Source: Drosophila miranda (taxonomy: Eukaryota; Arthropoda; Insecta; Diptera; Drosophilidae). Taken from it: a stretch of 64,000 nt of DNA. The translations under genes were made by a program, and so were the position numbers. Each line of letters opens with the position of its first letter. Position 1 is the first letter of the stretch. Under the pieces are notes generated by a model. The model made no database searches. It was given only the letters and a program-made list of their open reading frames with translations, and had not been told where the DNA came from. Below, piece after piece: positions 46,346-59,340 of this stretch. The stretch is from assembly GCF_003369915.1 (NCBI RefSeq), contig NC_046674.1:13826001-13890000 (forward strand), in the 5' to 3' direction.

Positions 46346-49300
46346 CGAACAATATGTCCCCGTGTGCTTTGCCGCAGCTTGTGCCACATCCTAATTAACC
46401 TACGTGCCTCCCTTTCCGCCACTAATAACCATAATTTACTGGCGCAATCATTGAGAATGCCTTACCACCTCAAAGAGAGTCCACCTCGCCCCGCCATGGC
46501 CGGCACCATAACTGTTGCCACAGAGAACAAGATCAAAGCCTTTTTGCCAGACAAAGGACTCTCGATAATTCCTCATATTGCCCCCCCCCCCCTCCCGGGA
46601 TATGCCCGGGAAAACTTCATACAATCGATGCGGAAAAATGTCGCGTGGCGCCCCCGTAAAAAGGCCTTTGGGCAAAGGAGAAAAAAAAATAAATAAAAAG
46701 GAGACGACAGAAATCTTTCAACTCCCGATTTTTAATACGCTTTGTATGAAGGCAAATACTGTGAAAGGATGTGGGATGCTAAGCTGCTTTTTTAATTTTC
46801 TAAAATCCAAATAGAAGATTTTCTAGGCGTCCGTCCATCGAAGCCATCAATCAATCCATAATAATATCAATCAGGGCGCTGGGCAAAGAACAAATAACAT
46901 TTGCCAAATCAACTTTAGCCTCCCCCCACCACCCCCACCCCCACTCCCACTCCCATTCCCCCGAAGAAGATTTTATAATTTTATTTTTTTTGATATTTCC
47001 CTTCGAGGCAGATAAGCGAAAAGTGAAGGATTTTCGAGGTTTCGCATTTCGGGAGCTGGAGAAATGCGCATTATGGGAGACGGTTAACGGTTAACTGTCT
47101 GAATTCAATCAAATGTCCCCCCGGGAATTTGCACTTTTGTTTGCTTTCACGGGCTTCCTTCCACACATGATATCCGGCCATCGTTCATCCTTCAGCAACC
47201 CTTTCCCTTCGCTCGCCAGCGGAGAAAGCAGAGAAAGCGGACCGCTCGAGTGCATGTGTGCGTCCGTCCAGCGGAGAGATGAGGAGAGGGTGAAGTGGTA
47301 GTGGTAGTGGTTTTGGTTACGGTTTTGGCTTTGATTTGGTAAGGTGACCCATAAACAAACAGATTCCTATTTTTGCCAGCGAAATCTTCGTGCATAGGGT
47401 ATGCAAGGGGTGTGATGGTCTAGTCCATGAAGCCCCAAAACAAGTACTTTCCTTGGGCAAACATTCGTGCATGCACATATGAGTATGGTCCCTGCCAGAT
47501 CTGTGGCTATTCGAGTGCCTTTGGAGGCATTTTTTAACTTAATTGAAAGTACACAACATTTACTAAGCAAATCAATTGCTTTTCCTCTGTACTTTTTTCA
47601 TAGTAGTGGTGGTCCCTGTCCCGGGGGAATGTTTGCATACTCGAAAACGAGATTATTAAAAATAAATTAGAGGTTTCCTTTTGCCCTAATACTAGTCGGA
47701 GAAGTGGTCCATTCCAGAGAGGCTTCAGTTGGTTCTGTTTGGAACGTGCTCAAGTGCGGATTCATTTCAATTTGGATGGGCTTGGGTTCGGGTGAGGGTT
47801 CGGGTTCTGGCTGGGGAGTTACTTTCTGCTTTCAGGATTTTTGTGGTCATCATTAGTGTGCTCTATTAAGTGGAAGCTCTGGCTGTGAAGCAGCTTTAAT
47901 CCCTAATCTCAGGCTCTGGCTCTGGCTCAAGGTCGTTGCATGCATATGTTGCATCTTCGAGCAGCCCCTGCCAGCATATGCTGAACTAGAAAAACACGAA
48001 ATGGGGGGGATTTGGTTCCCTATTTCGGGTTCCGCAAAGGGTTGCCTGCACCACACATCTGGGATCTGGGTCAAGGTGAAGAAGTGCACTCGGAGTGCAC
48101 TCAAACTGGTTTCACGAAAGGATTCAGGCAGCTTGCACTGTTCAAGAAAACAAAACAAAGTTTTAATATTTGTGTCAAAGGATTAAACATTAATAGAGCC
48201 CATTACCTCCTCGACTAGATCGGATCGAAAGATATAAACGATATCAAAATCGAAAGGAAAAAAACCATTCAATTGAGTTTCAGGCTCCACCCACGTTCAT
48301 CCCTTGACGCAGAGGAGGCACTGCTTGCACTTCATCATTACAATTAAAGCAGATCAAAGCAGTGGCGGAGTGCGAAAGCAGGGAGCGGGCGAAAGGTGGG
48401 GGGCGAACGCGGACAAAAGGCGCGAAAGACAAAAGGCGGCGACAGTCAAAAGGCAACAACAAGTTGGCAGCGCCAATGTCAAAGGTAATGACAGAAGCCA
48501 AACAATTGAAAAGTTGCAACAAACAGAGACAGGCCCCAGCCCAGGGAGGGGAGCAGCAGCGAGGAGAGAGGGAGAGAGCGAGAGAGTGTGGAGAAGCGGA
48601 AAGCGAAAACAAAGAGACTTCGTTAGCTTTGGCGGCTACAAAAGCAGCAACAGAAAAATGTATACAAAAAAATTATTGGATATCTATGGACTCGAAACCG
48701 ATGCTTCTGATACCCTGGGCAGATTCAGCGTTCCATCGAGAGATTTATATATAAAATATTCATCTGATTTCTATTAGATTTCCTTGAATTCGATTGGCTA
48801 TCCTCTGGCTTTCTTCGTTCCGTTGCAATATCGGTATACCCTCACCGTGGAAGGGTACACAAAAATATGGCAAACAATTGTCAAAGCAAAAACGAATGAG
48901 AAAATAACTTGGTAACAATTTTCGAGCAATATATTTTCCGCTGTTAAGCAGAACTTTTCACGCGCTTTTTGATGTTTTCTTTTCCGGTTTTCTGCAAAAG
49001 TGCAAAAATAACAAGGAAAAATTGCGTAGAAATATTTAATGAGGCCAAAGTGCGAGTGCAAGTGGAAAAGCGAAGGAAAACCCAGGCAAAAAAAAATCTA
49101 ATTTAATAATCAAATAAAAAGCTGGTCACAGGGCACCACAGCAGAGCACAGCAGAGCAGAGCAGAGCAGGGGACAGGAACAGGAGCAGCGCTGTCCCCAG
49201 AGAGCAAAAAGAGAGACAGCGAGAGTGGCAGAGGGAGAGGAAGTCAAGGAGAGAGAGAGCTATGCAAATGCAAGAGAGATAAGGGGAAACAAAAAAATGG

Positions 49301-49997
49301 TATTCGCATAACTTGGGCGATTTGACAAATTTACGAGTGAGTTTAGCGGACTAATCATTACAGATCTTTATTCCACTCCCCACAAAGAGCGCCACCCCCC
49401 GAGGCCAGAATCAACAAGGAGTGCCCGAAGAGAGGGGGCGAGCGTTGACAACGGACGTCGCTGCTGTGTGGCCTCTTCCTCATCCTCTGCTTTGCATTTT
49501 TTTATGTCTTCTCTTATGCTGGATACCCTAACTAAAAGCAGAGGGAGTGTCCCTTCACATATCACCTGAGCGCATGAAAACGGGTATATTCTTTGTCCAA
49601 AGCACCAATCAGCACTTTCGGATGAGCGCAATATTCAATATTTGGCTCCAAATCGAATGCAAGACGAAGAAACGAAGCGAATTTAAATGCTCGATGTACA
49701 TTTCGGCATTTCAAGGGTATTTCGTATTCAGCTCTGTGCCCGCAGAGACTTTTCTCTTTATTGTAATAATTTTTTTTCGTTTTACAGAAGAAGAAAAAAA
49801 TAGAGAAAGAGAAAACGAAAACGAAAATCTCTTGCACATAATTTTAATGTTTATCGTCTTTTATTGTCAAACAAATTATTTTTGATATTTGTGCTGCAGG
49901 CTACCCCCCCCACCCAACCCCTGTGTCAGGTGATGCTGTCTGGGAAATGATTCAGCTGCTGGGCGGGTGGGGAGGTTACGTAACCAAGGAGATCCTG

Positions 49998-50028
<31 letters not shown>

Positions 50029-50927
50029 GTCTGGTAATTTGATTAGCTCGGGAGGGGGCAGAGAGAGAGAGAGAGTGGGAAAATGGGATGGCATAATAAT
50101 CATAAAGAAAATCCAGAAACGACATCCTGATCTCTATCGGGGCCAAAGTCAAAACAATTTAATGCATGAATAAAAAATAATTTCCTTGCGAGGACATCCT
50201 GCTGCGGAGTTTTATTAGATTTTTGCCAAAGAGCAACTTCATATGTAGTCAGTCCCCACCCCAGGCCAAGCCCAAGCCCCACACTCCCCAATAATACTCC
50301 TTCCAGGGCTGCCTTATCTCTTCCTGGATTTGTCTTCTTCCTTTCATGTCTCCTTCATTTCTCAATACATCCCCACACACACACACACATTGTCGTACAT
50401 ATTGGATTATTTATCCAGGCAAAAAAATGTACATCCACTGCCATTTTGCATATGAATTAAAACGCAATAAATTAGCAAAGAAAAGAGCCCTGTTTGCAGC
50501 CAATTGATGTTCGAACCAAAGGCTGTACAGTTTCTTGGCAATCGAACATCCTACCAAGGGGACACGGGCGAGGCGGAGTGGCCCACAGGAAGCCTTTGTT
50601 TGCTTTGCTAATGCCTCGACGTCGCCCTGTTTGTCGTGAGATTAGCTCAAGCCGATAAAGCCAGCAGCGGCAGAAGAAAAAGCCGCGTTCAAGTACTGTC
50701 TAAACGAGACAAAAAGGCACAAGCGGGAGTACCAGCAACAGGAAGAGAACAGGAACGCAGAGTGGAGTAATGAGGAGTGAGTAACGAGGAGCAAGTAATC
50801 GAGAGAGATGAGCTCGAGAGACAAAAGGAAGAAAAAACTAAATATAAAACGAGTGATCCTTCGACATTATCATTACTGAGAGAAAGTAGAGAGAGAAACT
50901 CCCCACATAAACATATATTTTGAGTTT
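46346..50927. other. Gene-free stretch
   Basis: No supported gene in about 4.6 kb. It includes C-rich runs near 46580 and 46920-46960, GTAGTGGTAGTGG near 47298, a GAGCAGAGCAGAGC stretch near 49140-49170, GA-rich purine tracts near 49200-49260 and a (CA)n run at 50002-50028. ATATAAAA near 50841 resembles a TATA box shortly before the retrotransposon remnant. Confidence 0.45.
50002..50028. repeat. (CA)n microsatellite
   Basis: About 13 perfect CA units. Confidence 0.9.
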
Positions 50928-51312
50928 ATGGACCAATACAAAGCTGGTGGAGGAGCATTACCACCTGTAGAATCACGAAAACTATGTGCAAAGAACGCAG
51001 CTGGAAAACTCGGACCTACCACGGAAGGACTGCAGATTGCTAGTGGGAATACTCACGCTTTGAAGCTAGGCATCACAAACAGAGACAGCTGTAGGAAATT
51101 TGGCAAGCCTGGGGAAACCCTGGAACACCTCATCTGCAACTGTCCGGCCCTCTTAAGGGCTAGGAGGAAATACCTGGGCGCATCAGTGCTGCCTCCAAGA
51201 GGACCTGGCCTAGGCGAAAAACACCTCGATTCTCGAGGACTTTAAAATCCCCCAAACGCTGCCTATGTGGAGCCCCGCTGAGGGCCGTCCGGCTTAACCC
51301 CACCTAACCTAA
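50928..51312 (+). mobile_element. Non-LTR retrotransposon 3' remnant (LOA/R1/I-like)
   Basis: An open frame at 50928-51245 (105 codons) ends with CRKFGKPGETLEHLICNCPA, the C-terminal zinc knuckle typical of ORF2 proteins of R1, LOA and I-type elements. The second cysteine of the usual CxxC pair is Phe here, and upstream reverse transcriptase and RNase H domains are missing. A 3' tail with CCCCACCTAACCTAA follows near 51298-51312. It is a dead fragment. The exact clade is uncertain; LOA is my best guess. Confidence 0.6.
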
Positions 51313-52250
51313 TATTACGGTAATAATAAGTACTCCATTGCCATGCAGCTGAGCCGCTAGCCCGTTTAGACAGTACTCAAAAGCGGAGAAAAGCAATGGC
51401 ATCAAAATGCCGCCAAATGCAGACGCTTTTAATAAGCTGATTTGTTATTTATGATGTTTTCCTAATGATTTTCAAATTTTCCTTTCGAACTTTGCGGATT
51501 GTGGATTGTGGGCACAGAGTAAATGCTGTGGGAAATGGAATATTTAATAAGCAAAGATGGCAAAGATATACATATCTCGTTAATATAAATTAATTTTACA
51601 TTTATATTCCCCAAAAATCCAAAATTGTAGGTAGACAATTGTAAAGATTTCGAACAGACTAAGAGCACTTTTAGGTAAATTTAAAAGCAAGTTAAGCGAG
51701 TGGCATGCCCCCGCTGCCACCCACTGATTATGAGGCAACATAAATTAGTTAGTGCCACCGCAGTGGCGATAGCTTCGACTGCCCCAAATCCGACTTAATA
51801 CGCTTCACTTAATTGTTTACAGCATTAATGCAAAAACCTCAGCAAATCCAATAAACACTGCCAAGCCCCACCATCCCGAAGCGAAGCAAAACAGGACGAA
51901 ACCAGAGCAAGGCCCCGACCGCAGTCAGAGAGAGAGAGAGAGAGATCTGATGGCTGCCAGCCGAGTGGACAGCCCATCAATATTACATCACAACATGGTC
52001 ATGGCATGGCATTGCATAATACGCACATACCGACCAAAATCGCGGCCCAGGACATGCCTCAATGATATCATTGTGGGAGGATGAGCGGGGAATCAGGATG
52101 GGCGATGGGCGATGGGGATGATGTTACGGCGGCTGATAATTCGGTAGCAAACATTAATCAGCGAATTATCAATGCAAATAATTTTCAACACGCCTGAATG
52201 CGATATCAATCAACGGACATCGCTTCCGCTGCAATAACCAGCGACGACAC

Positions 52251-52273
52251 CAACAACAACAACAACAACAACA
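52251..52273. repeat. (CAA)n microsatellite
   Basis: About seven and a half CAA units; on the minus strand it gives the valine run seen in a shadow frame. Confidence 0.9.
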
Positions 52274-54143
52274 GAAATAGGAGCAGGAGCAGGAGCAACA
52301 GCGGGTCCAGGAGGAGGACACGTCGGGCCATGTGCAACATCCCAGTCTGGGGCACTTAACACACAATTAAGTGCAAATAATTGCAAACGCTGCATATAAA
52401 TGATTTGTTTAAGCCAACATGACAGACACACACGAACGGAGCGGAGCGGAGCGGAGCGGCGATGGCCATGGCCATGGCAATGGCAATGGCAATGGCAATG
52501 GGATAAATCACCCTGCGGCATCTTAATTTTCGAGTACTGGGGCACAAGACATCGCACAGTGGGGCAGAGCCGATTGACTGCAGAAATCGGGCGAAGGATA
52601 TGCCCTAGGCTTTGCCTATTTATAGAATAAAGGACCACAGCTGATCGGAGCTTACTTTTTGAACAACAAACTGGGGTCCTTGGAGCCCACTGTGACAGCT
52701 GAAAAGGATTTCTGCACTATGCGATAAGCGGATAATGAATTTTGAGTTGAAGTTTGAAGTCGCAAGCGTCCAGCGGGCCGGAGGAGGAGGTGACGTGGGC
52801 CTCCCGCCCTCCCGCTGTGGCTATTGGTCCGCTTAATTAGTATAATCCGCGTTGAAATTACTCAAGTGTGCATTGTGGTGTGGGGTAGGAGGTGGGAGGG
52901 GCAGGTGCATGTGTAAGCTTAAGGGATGCAGGCGGCATTATGATTATGATAAGATTGGCTGGCATAGGTGCATAAATTTAATGACAGCAATTAAGTGAAG
53001 CGCCAAAGTTTTCGCAAGAAGTCTTATCAGAGGAGCAGCACAAACACACACAGAGGCACACACAGGCACGCAGGCACACATTCACAGACTGATGGCCAAA
53101 AGTGCATGGCATAATTGAATACGTTTAAGCCAAGTTAATGCGCATTTCATTGGGCCACGCGTGTCGTGGTGGGGCGAGGGGCATCCAACGCGATCATTTG
53201 CATATGGGAAGAGGGACGGACGGACGGACGAACGGACGGACATGCATGTAAGAGTCATTAAATATGCAAATTGCAAAATAAATACACACACAAGCGACAA
53301 AAAGAGCGCAACGATACGAAATCCAAGGAAAGAAATGCGCGCCGCATTTGCTACCCTGGCAGATACATCTACAACATGTATCTATGTATCTCAGCGATAA
53401 CAGCATGAGGAAAAGTACAACTCTTGGACTTTCTTCAGGGTGCAGAGATGGACCTTATAGGTACCCTTTCTTTCTTTGCCAGGGTATCAAAAAAGAGAAA
53501 AAGAATATATTTCCCTACCAATGCGATTTATGTGACAGCGAGAGAGAGAGAGAGAGGGAGAAATGTGTAAAGTGTGCACTTAAGCCAAGAGCAGTCGGAC
53601 CCGAAAGTGGGTGCCATCCACCCACTGGTGGGTCCCGCCTTGCGGTCACTCTCTGAATGAATCACTGGCGCCGGCCAAAGACGCCGTTCAGTCTCTGCTG
53701 CCAGACTCCCTCTCTGTCCCTCCTCTATCCTCTATCCAGGGCCCTCCCCTCTGGCGCACACCCGGAAGCCGTAATGGAGTTTTCATTCAAATTATTTTCG
53801 GTCGGAAAATGCAAGCCAGAAGCCAAGGAGGCACTAAATTGCCTGAATTGATGTTCTCTTTCCTGTTATGCTCTCTTCTCGGCACCACTAAGTGTTGGTT
53901 GGTTGGTTGGCCTTCTCTTTCTTCGCTTTTGGCCCAAACACACACATATTGGTCCCGTTATAAATCAGTGACGGAGGTGGAGCCTGCATCCCAAAATGAA
54001 ATACAAAAGGAAACGAGCCAAGGACCCCAGGCCCATTTAAATCGGTTTAAAGAGAATTCTCTGCCACCGAAGAGCCACTACTTTCTTCTACTTTCCAGTC
54101 TCTCATTTTCGCATCAGACTAACATTTCATGGGTGTTTGTAGA

Positions 54144-54156
54144 GGGGGGGGGGGGG
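54144..54156. repeat. G13 homopolymer
   Basis: Thirteen consecutive G residues; length uncertain in most assemblies. Confidence 0.85.
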
Positions 54157-56181
54157 CAGGGAGTACAGTGGAAACCCACATAAAATATGCATGCATATGC
54201 ACAGCCATTGGATCCGATCCGAACAATGAAAATTTCGTACACATAAAAATTCTTTTCGCACTTTTTGCATCATTAATTGTGATATTTATGACTCGAACCT
54301 TCAAGCCAAAGAGTGCCAAAGAGAGGGGTGGGCGAGGGGCGAGGGGGAAGGGGGAAGGGAGATTCTGTGCGACATTTTCTATGCAAATTTGAGCGCCTTT
54401 TATTGGGTCGTACGTGCTCACGGGGGAGGGGCAAAGGTGGACAACCAACACATGCATATGCCACTGCGGAGGTGAGAGCGAAAGAGATTGGCTCGTGCCC
54501 TCGGGCTGCTCCTGATGCACTGAGAAAAAACTCCAATTTAGAGTGGCAAACTTTCATGGAGATATGGTTGAAAGGATAGTCAGGATAGTCCTGGGAGTAG
54601 GGTCTTCAGACCCTCCAAATGATCAAAACTTCATATATTATATTCTTTTGGTTTCCCCATTGGTTTTTTCTTGCAGTGTGCGTGCCGGAGTGCGTTGTTT
54701 GTTGTTTCAATTTCGTATAAACATGTAAATAATTTCCAGCTGATTGCACAAATTCGTTGCGGGCTTGATTTTTATTATTGCACCCATTGTTCTCTCTCTC
54801 TCTGTCTCTCTTGTGTCCCCTGCACTGCAGCAGAGAAGAGCAGCATGCATAACGAATTTTGAATTGCCGATTTCCCTTTTTCCCTCTGGCGCGCTCTCCG
54901 CTCTCCGCTGTTCGCGCTTTTGTTTTCAATTTGCCATAAGTCTGTCAATTGGCGAATTAATAAACTGGAAAATTCAACACAAACGGGGACAGATTGGAAA
55001 AGTCATTTCAGGGCTCGCCTCGGGTCTTACCCACATGAAAAGCGTAAAAGCGTGGCGTAGGAAATGCAAATTTCCCCCCAACCACCCCCCTCCCCCGTAT
55101 CGGAAGGATATCAGTTGGGAATTTCATTTCCTTTGGCTTTTGATTGTTTTCGGTTAGGGGAAACTATTTGCAAGTATCGAAATTCCTTAAATTTATAAAG
55201 ATATATCGGAAGTATTCTTCAATGTCGATGCCAGACTCTAGGCTCCTTTATCCCGAGTTCCGAGAGCTTAACTTCCTCTTAATTTGATACAGTAAACATT
55301 TCGCTCCTCACCTCATTATGCAAATTCCTGCAAAATTAGTCATCAGCCTATTACATTTTTACGATATCAGGTTGTAAAAATAAAATAGAAAAAACTGTCA
55401 GTCAGCGGGTATACAAAAATTAGGATTAAATTATGTAAATTTACAAATTTTACGACTGACGAAATGCAGACAAATTTTTGCACAACATTTTTACGACTTT
55501 CCAATAGGGAAAATTCGCGACTTTACCCTAATTAGCCATCTAGACCCCGCCGTGCCTGTCCCAAGAAGAATGATCGTAAAAAAAAAAAACGGTAGGCACG
55601 TGCGGGGCCCAGAACAATTTTGCCAACATCTGTCCGGCGGGTTCAGGCCTACGTCATAAATGTCGAATCGAATGCCAGAAAAGTTCATAAATATAATTTT
55701 AAAGTTAAATGAAATGATTAGTGACGCCTGAGTGCAAAATTTTCGCATTCGCATTTTGCAGCAGGCGCGATAAAAATCCAATAAAATTCGCGGCTGACAA
55801 TAAAAAAACGGAACACACAACGGAATTTACTTTGATTTTTACAGGGTGGACGAGTCGTTGATGTATTTATGTAAATGGGCGCCATGGAAGGGGTATGTGC
55901 GGATGGAGGGTAAGTATCAGTAGGTTTTCTGTTTTATTTTTAATTAGGCAGAAAGGCTGCCCTGCTAATAAAGAGCGGTCTAGCGGCGATACTCTTGATA
56001 GAGGAGGTGCACAGCAGATCAATAACATAGGAACGTGGCATTGAAACAGAAAACAACAGAGCAACGTAAAAAGGGATAAAAAAAGGAACTTGGAACCCCA
56101 GTTGGGTCCTAATTTGAATGTAGTATTCCAGGCTTCATCTTGTCCCTATTTTGTGCGTTTTTCGTCCTACTCATAGATTAA

Positions 56182-57291
56182 ACGAGGTGGAACGTTGTGA
56201 GTTGCTGCGGACACCGCAACTCTACAGTTATACCCGATACTAAGTCAGTATGGCTCTCTCCGGCAGACGCCGCTAATATTGAACGACACGACAAAGAGTG
56301 CGTGCGAGAGAGACAGATAATCAGTCTGAGCGTGACGTCGGGGGCTGCGTAGCCACTGCAAATTGATTTGTTCCTTTTGGCTACAAAAATGATCCGATCT
56401 GATCCAGATTCAGCAATCTGATAGATATGGTCATTATCTATGATTCTGCGTTTTTAGTTTTCTCGAATGTGCAATATTGTGGATGCAACAGATTTTCGTT
56501 CTTTGTGGGGGCGGAAGGGGGTGGGGCGAAATTCTGAGATATACGTTTTGTAGTGAAATCTAACAGAAGTGCGGATACCAAATTTGGTTACTCTAGCCTT
56601 AATAGTCTCTGAGATTTGTGGATGCCCCAGATTTTCGTCGTTTGCGGGGGCGGAAGGGGGTGTGGCGAAATTTGGACACGAAACGGACAAGGTCCGATAT
56701 CACAGGAGTGTGGATACCAAATTTGGTTGCTCTGGCTCTTATAGGTTCTGAGATCCTTGAACTCATATTTTGCAATTGGCAAAACCGACCATGAAACCTG
56801 TGTGTTAGAGAGAGACAGAGCGAGAAAGAATGAAATTGTTTTCTTGATTCTGGCTATAATAATTATACGATCTGGTTGAGATTTTACACTCTAGAACATA
56901 TAGTCATCCTCTACGATTCTGCGTTTTTGGTTTTATCGTATCTTAAAAAATGTAGATGCCACAGATTTTCGTCCTTTGTGGGGGCGGAAGTGGGCGGGGC
57001 GAAGTTTTGAAATATTTTTGTAGCAGTGACATATCACAGAAGTCTGGATCCAAAACATCGTTGCTCTAGCTCTTATAGTCTTTGAGCACTAGGCGCTGAA
57101 GGGGACGGACGGACGGACGGACGGACGGACAGACGGACAGACAGACAGGGCTCAATCGACTCGGCTATTGATGCTGATCAAGAATATATATACTTTATGG
57201 GGTCGGAAACGATTCCTTCTGGACGTTACACACATCCACTTTTACCACAAATCTAATATACCCCAATACTCATTTTGAGTATCGGGTATAA
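56182..57291. mobile_element. Interspersed repeat with 13-bp inverted ends, inserted in the array
   Basis: TTATACCCGATAC at 56228-56240 is matched in reverse by GTATCGGGTATAA at 57279-57291. The array is interrupted from about 56182, so up to 46 bp more on the left belongs to the insertion; these contain a small hairpin (GTTGCTGCGG/CACCGCAAC). Inside are three related modules of about 160 bp, each with CAGATTTTCGT and a GGGGGCGGAAG box (near 56490, 56630 and 56965). A (GGAC)n run at 57104-57148 and ATCAAGAATATATATACTTT follow. Such modules with CGGAC runs are widespread in Drosophila. I cannot name the family, and there is no ORF. Confidence 0.6.
57104..57148. repeat. (GGAC/GACA)n microsatellite
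   Basis: A GGAC run passing into GACA units, inside the interspersed repeat. Confidence 0.9.
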
Positions 57292-57638
57292 AAATATTCC
57301 TGTAATGCAAATATTGTGCTCCATATGCGTGCAGGAAAAGCGGTCTAGCGGCGACACTCTTGATAGAGGAGGTGCACAGCAGATCGACAACATAGGAACG
57401 TGGCATTGAAACAGAAAAAAACAGAGCAACGTAAAAAGAGATAAAAAAAGGAACTTGGAACCGCAGTTGGGTCCTAATTTGAATGTAGTATTCCTGGCTG
57501 CATCTTGTCCCTATTGTGTGCGTTTTTCGTCCTACTCATAGATTAAAAAATATTCCTGTAATGCAAATATTGTGCTCCATATGCGTGCAGGAAGAGCGGT
57601 CTAGCGGCGACACTCTTGATAGAGGAGGTGCACAGCAG

Positions 57639-59340
57639 ATCAATTTATTTATTTATTTATTTATTTATTAAATTAACAAATTATCTGTTAATAATGGTAC
57701 TTAGATTAAAGGCGGAAAAAGATAAGTTAAAAGTTAAGTAAACTTAAATGATTATAAATATTGCATGCAATTAGTTTAAGAGACAGTTCAGGGGATAGGG
57801 TTTGACAGAGGGAGTTATAATTATGGCATAAAACCCTAAAAGGTTCATGATCAGCATAATTAGACCTACATATGGGTAGACGGATAGGCCTAAAAGTACG
57901 GGTAGGTCTGGATGGAACGGCCAAGTCAATCTGACCCAAGAGAGTTTGGGAGTCAACAGTCCCAAGAAGGAGCTTGTGCACGAACATTACGCCATTGCAT
58001 ATTCTGCGATGGTGCAACGACGGCAGGTCGATAAGATTTAGCCTAGACCGGTAGGGTGGCAAAATTCTACCCGAGTCCCAGTGAAAGTTCCGAAGGGCAA
58101 AAATTAAAAATTGCTTTTGCACGGATTCAATAACAGCCTGCTGCTCTTTATACTGCGGGCTCCACACACAAGAACAATACTCCAATATAGGACGTACTAA
58201 CGAGATGTACAGTTGTTTCGTAACGTACGGGTCGTCAAACTCCTTGGACCAACGCTTGATGAACGCTAAAACACCCTTAGCTTTATTTACAGTTACAGCT
58301 ATATGGGTGTTGAAACACATCTTATGATCAAAAAGGACTCCGAGGTCATTTGAACTCGAAATTCGCTCAAGGACATGATTTCCTAGAACATATGAGACAA
58401 AATGAGGAGCGCGACGATAAATTGTCATAAGTTTGCATTTGGAAAGGTTCAGAAAAAGAAGATTAGTTGAACACCACAATAGTAGTTCACTTAGATCAAG
58501 TTGAAGGCGTGTGTGCAAATACCAATCAGAGTAAGAAAGACAGATTTTGACATCATCAGCATACATTAGTGTAGTAGAGTATGTTATAACTTGAGGGAGG
58601 TCGCTCACAAATAAAATAAACAGAAGCGGGCCCAGATGACTTCCCTGTGGCACACCTGAAGTAACATTAACAGTATTTGACAACACGTTAGAAAACAAAA
58701 CACGTTGAGTACGGTTAGAGAGATAGGACAAAATCCAATCTAGAAGATTCGTTGGGAACCCTAATAAAGAGAGCTTTTGAATAAGCAGAACATGGTTCAC
58801 AGAATCGAATGCCTTGCTGAAGTCCGTAAAAACTACATCCGTCTGCAAACCAATTTGAAAACCCCGGTGGATTAGGTTAGAAAACTCAAGAAGGTTAGTC
58901 GATGTTGAACGATGTCTGAAAAAACCGTGTTGCGACGGAGATATCAAGCTGCAACAAAGATGTTGCAGTTGCCGGGTGACCAGGAACTCAAAAAGCTTCG
59001 GGATGGCGGAAAGCTTTGCGATACCACGATAGTTTTCTATGTTTGATCTTGAACCTTTTTTGTGAAGCGGAATGATGTAGGACTCATTCCAAATTACTGG
59101 GAGACAAGACTGTTCCAAGGAGAGGTTGAAGAGAAAGGTCAAGGGCTTGCAAAGGGACTGGGCACAGTGTTTTAAGATGCTACTTGGTACCTTATCTGGA
59201 CCCGCAGAAAACGATATGTCCATAGATGACAAACCTTCCAGAACAGCGCTTTCCTCGAAAAAGGGCAGAAAAATGCTGTTAGCTTGAGGTAGGAACGTGA
59301 TAGCTTTGGCTATGGATTGATGCAGCAATGTGGCCATTAT
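57639..59340 (-). mobile_element. 5'-truncated non-LTR retrotransposon (jockey/CR1/I-like)
   Basis: The element runs on the minus strand. Its 3' end is a short AATA-type repeat tail (plus strand TTTATTTATT at about 57641-57670) joined directly to a 255-bp array unit. Its 5' end joins hAT sequence at about 59340. It contains only the reverse transcriptase part of ORF2; ORF1 and the endonuclease are missing, as is common after incomplete reverse transcription. Confidence 0.8.
57727..59337 (-). pseudogene. Reverse transcriptase (ORF2 fragment) of the retrotransposon
   Basis: An open frame of 536 codons without internal stops. Landmarks in order: SAGPDKVPSSIL (44-55), HKKGSRSNIENYRGIAKLS (92-110), TDFSKAFDSVNH (171-182, carrying the first catalytic Asp), SGVPQGSHLGPLL (227-239) and MYADD (258-262, the catalytic Asp pair). 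The C-terminal region after the RT domain is present up to a stop. The first 20 or so residues probably derive from the junction with the hAT element. The catalytic residues look intact, but with no endonuclease domain it cannot transpose by itself. The open frame suggests a fairly recent insertion. Confidence 0.85.

Larger units (their letters stand above)
51313..55970. other. Gene-free stretch
   Basis: No supported gene in about 4.7 kb. It includes GA runs near 51926-51945 and 53540-53557, a (CAA)n run at 52251-52273, GGAGC and GGCAAT repeats near 52437-52500, CGGA repeats near 53216-53240 and a G13 run at 54144-54156. The long frame plus 53611-54183 has no family signature. Confidence 0.45.

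Noticed and set aside
53611..54183. 190-codon plus-strand open frame
   Set aside because: No recognisable domain, composition is Ser/Pro/Leu-rich as expected for CT-rich non-coding sequence, and there is no promoter or splice support.
56454..56782. Short overlapping frames in the inverted-end repeat
   Set aside because: They follow the internal modules and change between modules; the element looks non-coding.
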